From assembly GCA_022828595.1 (NCBI GenBank), contig JAKGHH010000007.1, positions 34,658,356 to 34,722,355 of the forward strand: a stretch of DNA of 64,000 nt. Direction: 5' to 3'. The notes under the pieces were generated by a model, which saw only the letters and a program-made list of their open reading frames with translations, had not been told where the DNA came from and ran no database searches. Source of the DNA: Nelumbo lutea (Eukaryota > Streptophyta > Magnoliopsida > Proteales > Nelumbonaceae). A program made the translations under genes and the position numbers. Positions 53,301-61,526 of this stretch are shown piece after piece (position 1 is the first letter of the stretch; each line of letters begins with the position of its first letter).

Positions 53301-54728
53301 ATGTTGCAGGCCTGCAACACATGAACATTGTCATGGTGTAGCACATAAGCAACTATTTATGTGATGAAGGTGTGGTAGTGCTGTAGTGCAACCTAGTCAT
53401 GATTGTAAGACCCTAAGAATTTATTGGTTTCCTTGCATCCCCCAGCCCTCTCTCTCTAACACTTGAATCATGTTTTAAGAAAGTATCCCATTTTATCAAC
53501 ACAAAAATGGGTTTTGTTGTCCTTAATGCATTGGTTTTTATAAATAAATAAAAAAAGACATTTGGTCCTATCATATTCAAAGGTTTAAGGCTTCTGAACC
53601 ATCACTCAACTCTTATGTTGCAGGCCTGCAACACATGAACATTGTCATGGTGTAGCACATAAGCAACTATTTATGTGATGAAGGTGTGGTAGTGCTGTAG
53701 TGCAACCTAGTCATGATTGTAAGAGTTGATTCTCAAGTTCAGCTTTAAAAGCTATTAGTTATATTCCTTGAGAATTCATGCCAGGGTGGTGGGATCATTG
53801 CTGGAGTATTTTGGGTGAATAGGAGTTCTGTTTTTTGGGCTCAATTGTAATTGTTCTTATTATTTTGGTTGTATGTTGACTGTTTTGGGGAGTTAAGTTA
53901 TTTTAGCTCCCCTCTGTAATTTTATTCTTAATTAATGAATTTCTGTTATTGATAAAAATATCATTGCTGGAGTATTTTGCTCAGACGTGGGAGCATGTCA
54001 CTTTGAGTGTTGACTCCTGATTTGAGGGTGAGATTCTCTAAATTGGCACACCAAATTTTTCTTGTTTTTTAATGAGAAAGGAATACATAGTATGATATGA
54101 TGGTGAATAAGCAAAGCCAAAACACATGACATCCTGAACAATTTGTTTTCGGCATTTGTCATCTAAAAATGTAACGACTTCTTTGGTTTGCTGTTTTTTT
54201 TTTTTTAATTTTTTTTATTTCCAGTTTTTTGTTAAGCATTTCCTTTTATTTCTTATTTTAAAGAAATGCTACTAGTGAAGATGATGCTTTGCCCCCGATG
54301 GCTGTAGCCACATCATTAATTGGCTTATGCTTTACTGCATCAACTTGATTTGAGTGGAGTACTGGTTTCCACTGTGACAACAATATGCACCTGCATCATT
54401 TGTGCTCTTTCTCATATATCTTGATCACTTTATGGCCTTATTTTTTTATGTTGCTGCTCTGTGATCTAAAACGTAATTTAATGATTATGATTTTTGAGTT
54501 TAATTTGTTATTCCCAGTGAAATTACAACCGAAGGACGGCGGATAACAAAGCTTGATCAGATTTTGCTTAATGGAAACAACATTGCCATTGTAAGTGGAA
54601 TGTGATTGTCTAAAGTGCAGTCTGATAACATCGTTTTACATTCTGAAGGTTGGGTTGCCACCACAAATTTATTGATACTAGCCTTTCTAATGCAGCTGGT
54701 CCCTGGGGGATCTCCAGATCCAGAATGA
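41281..54728 (+). CDS. LSM5: LSM5, Sm-like protein of U6 snRNP and mRNA-decay rings (complete, four exons)
   Basis: Exons 41281-41317, 41456-41579, 54518-54590 and 54696-54728: 267 nt, 88 residues plus stop, the usual length of plant LSM5. LSM5 is a ring subunit of the nuclear Lsm2-8 complex, which binds the U6 snRNA 3' end, and of the cytoplasmic Lsm1-7 complex, which promotes decapping. The protein starts [20 protein letters not shown]. It has the Sm1 motif ([29 protein letters not shown]) and Sm2 ([15 protein letters not shown]). Junctions are all GT-AG: exon 1 ends in phase 1 (G|AG), exon 2 in phase 2 (TA|T, completing Tyr54) and exon 3 in phase 0. The exon 2 donor GTAGCT is weaker than consensus. 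Intron 2 is 12.9 kb and full of transposons. Divergent from CYC1, with the ATGs 4.9 kb apart. Frame and motifs are intact. Confidence 0.95.
41456..41579 (+). CDS. LSM5: LSM5 exon 2 (Sm1 motif)
   Basis: TTTTCAG acceptor, then [18 protein letters not shown] and [23 protein letters not shown] and two bases of Tyr. If the donor at 41580 is not used, translation ends at once in TAG. Confidence 0.94.
42110..42535. mobile_element. Foldback repeat family, copy 2
   Basis: Starts CAGTGATTTAAAAGGCACGC, a hAT-like terminus. Inverted arms at about 42297-42348 and 42387-42438 share AGGGTCTAAAATTCTTAA and its complement. It then matches copy 1 (26240-26345) up to AAAGAGATTAAGAG. The right terminus is missing. 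Confidence 0.6.
42660..43170 (+). mobile_element. LINE RNase H fragment
   Basis: Plus strand, several frames: [16 protein letters not shown], then after a frameshift [20 protein letters not shown] and DNLVIGGDS, and finally [12 protein letters not shown]. This is the RVT_3 domain of plant LINEs. Confidence 0.7.
43174..43865 (-). mobile_element. LINE RT-end fragment
   Basis: Minus strand. Pieces of the post-catalytic RT region, [43 protein letters not shown], then [16 protein letters not shown] and [19 protein letters not shown]. It stops at the point where the opposite-sense RNase H fragment ends. Confidence 0.7.
44150..44820 (+). mobile_element. LINE RNase H and 3' end
   Basis: Plus strand. 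[16 protein letters not shown], then [36 protein letters not shown] and [14 protein letters not shown], a nearly intact RVT_3 domain, followed by the family's 3' UTR with TGGGCTCAATTGTAA and the terminal TTACTGATAAAAAG. Confidence 0.75.
45600..46200 (-). mobile_element. Possible solo LTR
   Basis: Minus strand carries CTATAAATACAGG near 45820, with GC-richer flanks and no conserved frame, as in a retroelement LTR. Ends and target duplication were not found. Confidence 0.3.
46550..47470 (+). mobile_element. Decayed copia RT remnant
   Basis: Plus-strand scraps: a [21 protein letters not shown] piece standing where YVDDI..GN should be, [25 protein letters not shown] and [14 protein letters not shown] pieces in shifted frames, then a terminal GMTDIHMLSLRG-like end before the LTR. 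Confidence 0.6.
47491..47677 (+). repeat. Probable 3' LTR of a copia remnant
   Basis: TGTTAGAATATTTATG follows a purine tract CTTAAGGGGAAG; the proposed end is CTCTCATCA. It has a CT-rich 3' half. The 3' limit is uncertain. Confidence 0.5.
47869..48250 (+). mobile_element. Copia pre-integrase scrap
   Basis: [20 protein letters not shown] matches the H..H zinc part that starts copia integrase; decayed continuation. Confidence 0.45.
49227..49444. mobile_element. hAT-like MITE, 218 bp
   Basis: Starts CAAGGTTCAAAATATC and ends GAAATTTCGAACCTTG, mutually inverted. Flanked by CCTGAGAT (49219-49226) and CCTGGGAT (49445-49452), an 8-bp target duplication with one change. GC-richer centre, no coding frame. 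Confidence 0.75.
49480..49850 (-). mobile_element. LINE RNase H scrap
   Basis: Minus strand: [20 protein letters not shown], the second acidic block of RVT_3; the rest is decayed. Confidence 0.5.
50265..51222. mobile_element. Foldback repeat family, copy 3
   Basis: Left end CAATGTTTTGAAAGGTGTGG (50268 on), right end GCACTTTTAAAACACTG. It contains the block shared with copies 1 and 2 (TTTGTTCGGGCTCACCTCGA.., GGTACAAAGGTG, TCAAGAATGCAA). The first 420 bases hold short A- and G-rich runs and GCCTC motifs. No matching target duplication. Confidence 0.6.
51223..52199. other. Intron sequence with G-runs and a LINE tail
   Basis: G-rich purine sequence at 51224-51480 includes a run of 12 G at about 51327-51338; another G run lies at 51876-51885. 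51885-51970 resembles a LINE 3' tail. No gene. Confidence 0.4.
52200..52860 (+). mobile_element. RTE-type LINE 3' fragment
   Basis: Plus-strand pieces: [13 protein letters not shown], [25 protein letters not shown], then [12 protein letters not shown] (around 52455-52490), [13 protein letters not shown] and MALNRMEW, ending in a GATGATGGTGGTGAT tail. This is the conserved C-terminal end of plant RTE elements. Confidence 0.65.
53097..53724. repeat. 314-bp perfect-looking tandem duplication
   Basis: 53097-53410 and 53411-53724 are direct copies with no difference that I could find by eye. Each runs from CCCTAAGAATTTATTGG to CATGATTGTAAGA. Each copy contains a small palindrome TTGCAGGCCTGCAA. 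A diverged piece of the same sequence (TCCTATCATATTCA..GGTTTAAGGCTTCTGAAC) also occurs at 55025-55092, downstream of LSM5. Confidence 0.9.
53814..53959 (+). mobile_element. 146-bp LINE 3' end with 20-bp TSD
   Basis: Flanked by the perfect direct repeat ATCATTGCTGGAGTATTTTG (53794-53813 and 53960-53979). The insert includes TTGGGCTCAATTGTAA and ends TATTGATAAAAAT, the 3' end of the LINE family at 44150-44820. A typical severely 5'-truncated LINE insertion by target-primed reverse transcription. Confidence 0.88.
54518..54590 (+). CDS. LSM5: LSM5 exon 3 (start of Sm2)
   Basis: CCCAG acceptor; completes Tyr54, then [19 protein letters not shown] and NNIAI; donor GTAAGT. Confidence 0.95.
54696..54728 (+). 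CDS. LSM5: LSM5 exon 4 and stop
   Basis: AATGCAG acceptor, then [10 protein letters not shown] and TGA. The 3' UTR probably continues for a few hundred bases. Confidence 0.94.
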   Translation: MVPGGSPDPE

Positions 54729-56560
54729 GATTATGAGACAGTGGTGAGCCCTCTATTGTCTGGCATCTTACTTTTAGGTGATTAAGGTAGATCACGTTCT
54801 CAGGTTTCATGGGAGATCTGAAGACCAGAAGTCCTCCTTTTCCACCACTAGTTGGTAATTGTAACATTCAGTAGGTTGCTAGGTTTGGGAGAAATTAAAG
54901 TGGGATGATCTTTAATTCCTATAATGATGTTGATGATATCCAAATATCTTCATCCCATCCTATACCACTGCCACCTAGTTGTCTTGAAGATTAATGCTTC
55001 TTTGGAGTTTTGAATTGCTTTTAGTCCTATCATATTCATGGGTTAATGAATTTCCATGGAATCTTTCAAGGGTTTAAGGCTTCTGAACAAATTTGAAATA
55101 CTAAAATTGTAGTAGCCTGCAAATGGTATCCCTTAGTCCAATTTTGGATTCAAATCTGATCTAATTAAGGGGCCGTTTAATACCAGTTGAATTTGCTGAA
55201 TTGAATGATTTGTTCTTTTGTCTTTTAGTGGGTAAAATAATTAAATAATAAAATATTCAAGGGTATTACTTAAGTTTCAGCTATTAAAGGAGCCCACAAC
55301 CTCTTTTTTCACTAGAAGACAAAGCACTAAGCTTTTCAGTTCATTCAACCATTTCAGCTGTTAGCAAATGGCCCCCAAGGCAATTTGAATTTGATTCATT
55401 TATAATTGGATGTAGAGGCCAACTATGGTGCATGTGGAGTGTTTGATGCATGTTAAAATGTGACATAATTGGATGGAGAGTCCGATCAATCATTTTAAAA
55501 ACATCAAATGATGTCATGATCTCTTTTTTTGTTCATGTATATTTTAATGTTTCACTAACTGTAAAAGTGTGCCATTGCTATATATTGCTTTTGTTTGGTT
55601 GACGTTTAAGCTATGTTGAATGAATTTTCACAAAATGCATCATATATTTTTGCTTGGATCAAATATGGATTTGTCGCAATCTAGTCTAATTGTTAAAATA
55701 ATCGAAACCCATGTGGTCGAAATGTTTATAGTTTATCCTTGTATGTACCCAATTGTTTTCCTATTATATCTATAAATAATTAATATTCATGCATGTTGTA
55801 CGTTTATTATACGGTCATAAGTTCAAGTCTCATCAAAGTAATTTTCAAGAAAGATCATGATCCATTATCAACAAAGTAATTTTCAAGAAAAATGGTTTTT
55901 TGAACACAACTATATGATTCAAAAATAAGGTTAACATGGTGAAATATTTTTTGTATGTCAAGCCATATTCATATATTGTATACAATGCAAATATATTTTA
56001 TAAGAAATATACTTCTTAAGTTTTTAACATATTATATTATATTTTAGCATACTATATATTATTATTCAAATATAACAAATAAATAGCTTACTATGAAAGT
56101 TCAATGACGATAGATGAATTGCTTCTATACATGTGGGAAATATATAAAAGGTTGATAATGTATTGAGTCCAAAAGGGTAGGGTTGCATGACGTTCAAACC
56201 ATACACACCCATAACACTATGGTTTGAAAGAAAAGGGTAGGGAAAGGTTGGGAAGCCTATATCTTTTCCTACCTTTTTGTTTCAAACCAAACACCAGCCT
56301 AAGTGAAATTGGGATAAGGAAAATTAATTACCTTGCAAAATTAGGAATGTTTCTCTTTTTACTAACCAAAAACAAACTCCCCTCTCTATCCTCACTAGGG
56401 GAGAACTTAGACTTGATGGAGCATCTTCCATCTTTGGAGAGGATGAGGACGCTAATCATAGATCATATATTTTTAAAAAGTATGATTAGGCAAAACAGAT
56501 TTGGGTTGCTACTGAGACCTAGATTCCTGGGCGTTTTGTATTTCTTAGTTTTTTAAATTT
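54729..56560. other. LSM5 3' UTR/flank and intergenic DNA
   Basis: 54729 to about 55000 is probably LSM5 3' UTR. Beyond that it is AT-rich with a diverged copy of the 314-bp repeat sequence (55025-55092). No other gene was recognised; the open frame at 56224-56556 matches nothing I know. Confidence 0.45.
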
Positions 56561-56563
56561 TAG

Positions 56564-57000
56564 GGTAAATTTCTTAAATCACCCCATTGTTTGCGAAATT
56601 TACTAACTGTACTCTTACTGTTTAGATATTGTCTTAAAGTATCCTTATTGTTTTTAACAATTGACATCACTAGTAAGTGCTAACGGAAAAGAATGAAATG
56701 TTGATTTTGCCCTCCACTATTTTTTCAAATTTCAAAATAAGACAATCGATGAATAGTTCCGATGATATTTTTACCATCAGAACACTATGTTCAACTCTCA
56801 AACTAAACCAAACTGGATTTGAAGCAAAACTCAAGTCGACAAGAACTAGTGTAGCCGATTTGAGTAGTTGGTAGAAATCTTTGAGAATTTGGTTCTCAGA
56901 GTAACCCAATGATCTAAAATCTTGGGCTGAAAGTGTGATGGAGATTGAACCCTTGATGGTAGCAAGATTGATGCATACCAAATTTATTAATTTGATTATT
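56564..57000. mobile_element. Mutator-like terminal sequence
   Basis: GGGTAAATTTCTTAAATCACCC at 56564 and the following ~90 bases (CTAACTGTACTC, GTTTAGATATTGTCT) match the style of the 39014 element terminus. Interior to about 57000 is gene-like in composition. The opposite end was not found. Confidence 0.4.
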
Positions 57001-57307
57001 TGGTATGTAATTAATTATTTTCCTTTCTAAAACGAATGATTATGTTTTTCTGATGTAAGTAATATAAATAAGGGTTTTTCTATTTTTTAACATTGGAAAA
57101 AATCACTGGAGTGTGCAGAGGAGATAGAGATTGTAGCTGGAGATTGATCTGTAGATTGCAGTTTCGCAGAGATGCAATTTTGGTCCATATTGGATTCAGA
57201 CCATCACACTATCAACCCTAGCCATTTATTTCTGATTATATGCTATTTATTTACTGTTAGACACATCTTTATGTTATTCAAACCTATCTTTTAGTTTGCC
57301 TTTTAAG

Positions 57308-57422
57308 GCTCAGTTTGGAAGGAATACAAATGCAAATATGTACAGTATAAATATATACAAAATAATATAAAATTATAAGATTTTGCACTCTACAAATTTG
57401 TATTTGTACTCCTAAACTGAGC
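57308..57422. mobile_element. Short MITE, copy 2 (inverted relative to copy 1)
   Basis: GCTCAGTTTGGAAGGAATAC at the left and the complement of a diverged copy, GTACTCCTAAACTGAGC, at the right. Aligns in reverse to 9489-9595 over its whole length. No clear target duplication. Confidence 0.72.
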
Positions 57423-58009
57423 ATTAGTAAAACCCCTATATATAATCAACCTTCCATCAAGAACTATATTTCTGTTTGGGATGATTGAATGGCCTCTAAA
57501 AACAAGTTGGAAATGTGTGTCCAGGTTTTAATTTAGTCGAAAAATACCCCTAACAGTTCTCATATCACACACACCTTCCTCCAAACCAAAGTTATAATTT
57601 GAGGGGAGGGTTTTGTTTCCTAAAAGGTTGATATGAGAATTAATTACCAAGGTATTGTTGAAATTAAAAACCATGGGCCCATGCACTTTCATATTTTTTA
57701 CTTATTTTAAGAGGTCGCATAATCATTCCCAAACAGAAATATAAATGGTTTCTAATTAAAGGTTGATCAAATAAAAGGGTTGTGGACTATAGGAATTATT
57801 TAGCAAAAGGAAAGCTAAAAGGGGTGTGTCAGTAAATACCTAATGACAATACATGAATCTCACAAACCATAATTCAAACTTGATCGTTACGGATAGACAA
57901 TTATAAATTCTGTCCAATTAATTGTCCTTTAATATCAATATTTCTTTCTGCATTGATTAATGTATATTATAGTCATTTTGTCTGATTAATCGAAATTGAT
58001 GGAGCGCAA
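57423..58009. other. Intergenic DNA, nothing recognised
   Basis: AT-rich, no coding frame, no bounded element. Composition changes sharply to GC-rich at about 58010. Confidence 0.35.
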
Positions 58010-58860
58010 TCTGGACTGTCTTAGTTGTCAATGATTTCGCCTCTGATTGGAGCAACGGGGAGCCTGAAACGGAGAAGATGAGAGAACTCCGGGGGGAAGC
58101 CGGTGAGATAACTCCGAAGCTCAAGCTAGTATTCTCTCAAAGGCAAAGTAAAGACCAGATGACGCAAAGTTCACATACCTTGTTGTTGGGGGTAGGGGGC
58201 CTTTTATAACCACTTCGCGTACTCACTCCGAAGCCCCTGCCAGGTTGGGTATGATTACCTTTGTCTCTGTCAGTTCGGGTGTCGTCATTTCTGTTGGGAC
58301 AGAACTGCCACTGCTCCTTTTCGGAGCCGTTTCTATAACTGGAGATGGCGGTTTCAGGTGGCGGTGGTAGGTGGTCGTTTGGAGTGCGGCCGTCAAGCGT
58401 CAGATCCCAAGTCATTCACGTGGGCCGCCCCTGGGTACGAACTTCCTCGGTGTTAGGCACGATACAGTTTGCTCAGTCTGGCATCCTGGAGGCGATGTGT
58501 TGGGGTGGTGAGCGAGTTGAAGTCTTGAGTTCGGAGGTTTGTCCTGTATTGCTATAGTGCAGACTAGTTCGACAAGGTGTGTCCCGAACTGCTATAAGGC
58601 ATGCCGGTTTGGTGAGGCGTGTCTCGAACTACAGGCGGGCCAGTTTGGCGAGGTGTGTCCCAAACTGCTACATGGTAGGCCAGTTCGGGCTACTGTCAGT
58701 GGCTTGGGGCCGAAGGGGGAGTTCGGACTGCTGGTAGGGGAGTTCGATCCGCTGGTTTCTCCCCTTGGTGCTCGCGCCTTAGGCGTGCTTTTGTGACGAG
58801 CCGTTGCCTTTGCCACGTGTTATGTAACTATGAGGTCGGTGTTAGACAGTTTTGTATGCC
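58010..58860 (-). mobile_element. LTR-like GC-rich block, minus sense
   Basis: The minus strand has GGTTATAAAAGGCCCCC (about 58212-58196), a good TATA promoter, with a leader running to about 58010. Upstream (minus sense) lies the tandem-repeat region 58529-58690, as expected in a U3 region. A possible minus-strand start TGTCTAACACCG lies at about 58847. No coding domain; the limits are approximate. Confidence 0.5.
58529..58690. repeat. Four ~36-40-bp tandem repeats
   Basis: Units start at 58529, 58567, 58607 and 58643, each beginning GTTCGG/GTTTGG-like and containing (G)AGGTGTGTCC(C)GAACTGCTA variants, and are followed by GTTCGGGC. Located in the probable U3 of the LTR-like block. Confidence 0.7.
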
Positions 58861-58941
58861 CTTAGCTTCAATCAAGATGATGTACTTTATGAGTTTATTG
58901 TAATTGAATAAAAGTACATATTTTATTCATGTTCCCTTGGT

Positions 58942-60592
58942 ATGTTTTTGTGTAATACCCTTAAACTGGACACTTAAAGAGACTCGTGTTAGTTTAGAAT
59001 GTTCACAGCCAGTGGGTTGGTCTGGGGAGACCTATCTTGACAATGCTGACACTATGGCACCACCAAATCGGTTGGGGTGGCTTGTCTCAGCTACCGGGGT
59101 GAGACCCTAGGCACATACAGTTAGGATTAATTGAATCTTTGAACTGGACCAGATTTCTAGTATTGCCCTGGACCTTGGAGATTGATGGGCAAAACTAAAA
59201 AATTACACCCGACCCCTAGACTCGATTATGATACTGCACTAGGTGTCAGATTGGGCTGTCTTTGATGTACCAATCAGTGAGATCCTTTGCGGGGGTCAAA
59301 ACCTAGGTATGTTGGGACAGTCTGAGAATTCATCTGAGTGGGTGATCATAGTGAAAGGATCAGCCCTTTGTCGGACAAAGGTAATGATCGGGGATGCACT
59401 CTCACTGATGGAAACCAAGACTGCCAGCAACCGATTTCAATCGTTGAGATTTGTTTTGCAAAATATATTTTATATGAGATATAAAAATATATATATTATG
59501 GTTTCGAAATGATTTGCAAAAGGTTTTAATTCCTAGGATCCATACAAGAGAGAGTGCAACACTATTCCTTGCAGCCGAGGGAGAGGTCCTCTCTTGTCGA
59601 GCAGTGTATGATCATTATGGGCTGAGAGGTTAAGTGTAAGACCATTGAGGATAATACCTGATGGGCTAATCTTGCATCTGCCCACAGTCCCTATGTGTTA
59701 CAAGGTGGCTTGGCCCAAGGACCACTTAAGGTAAGTGTTGGGCCCATAGAGCCCATCTGATGGGTTTCAAGGGGTGCATTGTCTATAACAGTGTATTCGA
59801 CTAGGCCTTGTAACAAAGGCTGGGCTGAACCCATGTGGCTGATGTGTAGATCAATGCTTGGGTCCCATGCCATACAAGGAAGCCCAACTGGGCAGTAGTT
59901 TGGAATGCTAAATGAATACATAACTTTAAATGGGCCTTAAGCCCATTTCGAACTAGGCTAATTTGATTAGTCACTTAAGGGGCGAATTCTAAGATGGATC
60001 AGCTGATAGGATTGGGCCCACACCCTATCCACTTAGAGAGTTCATTTAGATCTTGGAAACTTCCTAATTAGATTAGGAGATGGCTGATCTAATCTGCAGA
60101 AAAGATAAGGGTTATCCCTTATCTTATAGGGACTTCTAATCCAGATATAATTTGGGTTAGCAACTCCTAATGGGATTAGGAGCTGATCCCTTTAAGTCTA
60201 TAAAAGGAAGAGGGGGAGGCAGCCTTTAGACACAATCACAAGCAAGCAATAGATAGTCATGTCTTCAGAGCTGAAATCACAGAAGAGAGAAATCTGCACC
60301 CTGCAACTACTCTCTTGCCGCCTCCTTCCTGCAGCTGCCGCCTACAGCAGTTCAATCACCAGTTCTTGGAAGAAATCAAGATTGGATCTTGATTCCACTC
60401 TTTTGGAGAAAAGATTGGTGGGAGTTGTATTCACAAGCCGTCCAGGTGATTCTTGAGAATGATCAAGTTCTTTTGGAAGAACACTGCTAATTCTGCTCCA
60501 CCCTACACTGCGTCATCTTCATTGGGAGCAGATTTTGGATCCTTTTTTGGGCATGAACACCTCCATTGGGAGATACTACTTCTCTGTATCAG
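58942..60592 (+). mobile_element. Possible long solo LTR or non-autonomous LTR element
   Basis: TGTGTAATACCCTTAAACTG near 58949 and a TATCA end at about 60591, with CTATAAAAGGAAGAGG (60196-60211) as promoter followed by a CT-rich leader. No conserved frame in 1.6 kb. GGTA lies at both edges (58938-58941 and 60593-60596), too short to be decisive. Confidence 0.4.
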
Positions 60593-61084
60593 GTATTATC
60601 TCTCCCTACTCCTTTTGGTTCAGATCTAGTTCAGTTTATGGTTCAAGAATGATCATTGAAAATATGATTTTTTAAATAGGGAATTCGATTCCCAGTTGAA
60701 GGGAGAGAGAAATTTTTGAAATTCGCCCCCTTATTCCGCAATCTTTGGGAGTCCATATGATGGATTTCCTATCTCTTCAGTCGGGCCAAATCTTCCTTCA
60801 TCAATTGCCCCCCACTCCCCACGCCAAGGGTCATGCCCTGGCGCGGGGATTTTGCGTGGTGGTAGGTGGATTTGTCCCGTTCTTCGAATTTTGGTAGCGC
60901 GAGGTGCTTTGTCAGGGTTCTTTGGTTTTTTGGAGTATCCAAAAAGGTGGGAGATGTGGCAGCCTGCTTACAAATGTTGACAGACGTGGCAGCGCGCATT
61001 TATTTTAAATTTCAAAATATCGCGCCACTAGGAACTTGACAGTGGGTCTTTTGATTTTGAAAAAAGCGTGCCACTGCCGCTTTG

Positions 61085-61260
61085 AAGAGACGTGCGCTGG
61101 CAGTTGTCAGTTGCAGAAAGACGTGTGCGGCACGTTGTCAGTTTCAGAAAGATGTTTGTCGACGCATCATCGGTTTCAAAAAGACGTGCGCTGACGTTTC
61201 GTCCGTTTTAGAGAGACGTGTGCCAATCACGTCTCAGTCTCAGGGGACGTGTGGTCAGCC
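61085..61260. repeat. About 5.5 tandem repeats of 32 bp
   Basis: AGAGACGTGCGCTGGC, AGAAAGACGTGTGCGG, AGAAAGATGTTTGTCG, AAAAAGACGTGCGCTG, AGAGAGACGTGTGCCA and AGGGGACGTGTGG start successive units about 29-32 bases apart, each ending in a CAGTTTC-like tail. They lie just upstream of a TATAAAC sequence (about 61319) and the Tat-type ORF. Confidence 0.75.
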
Positions 61261-61526
61261 CGAATGCGGGGCGTCGGATTGACTTTGATTTGCACTGTTG
61301 GTTCTTGGTTACTGTAGCTATAAACAGTAGGGGACCCCAATTGATTTGCCACTTCTGCGGTTTGCTTCTTGAGCTCGCATCCAAATTTTCAGCTCGTGCC
61401 CAGGCCTTTCAGTTTGCGTCTAGGCTTGTTATTTCGCCTCCAAGGTCTTCTTGCTTGTTTCAGTTTTCGGAGCCTTCGAAACATTTTTTCGGGTGAGTAC
61501 TTTCTTGAATCCACCTTTTCTCCTCG

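Larger units (their letters stand above)
41580..54517 (+). other. LSM5: LSM5 intron 2 (12,938 bp)
   Basis: GT-AG intron with, in order: foldback repeat (42110-42535), LINE pieces (42660-43170, 43174-43865, 44150-44820), an LTR-like stretch (45600-46200), copia pieces (46550-47470, 47869-48250), a copia 3' LTR (47491-47677), a hAT-like MITE (49227-49444), a LINE scrap (49480-49850), a foldback repeat (50265-51222), an RTE tail (52200-52860), a 314-bp tandem duplication (53097-53724) and a short LINE with TSD (53814-53959). 44820-45600 and 48250-49218 show nothing recognisable. Confidence 0.85.

Noticed and set aside
56224..56556. 110-codon frame as a gene
   Set aside because: No recognisable family, no splice context, AT-rich intergenic composition.
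58137..58816. Overlapping frames in the GC-rich block as proteins
   Set aside because: They are in LTR-like sequence with tandem repeats; open frames are expected from high GC and match no domain.
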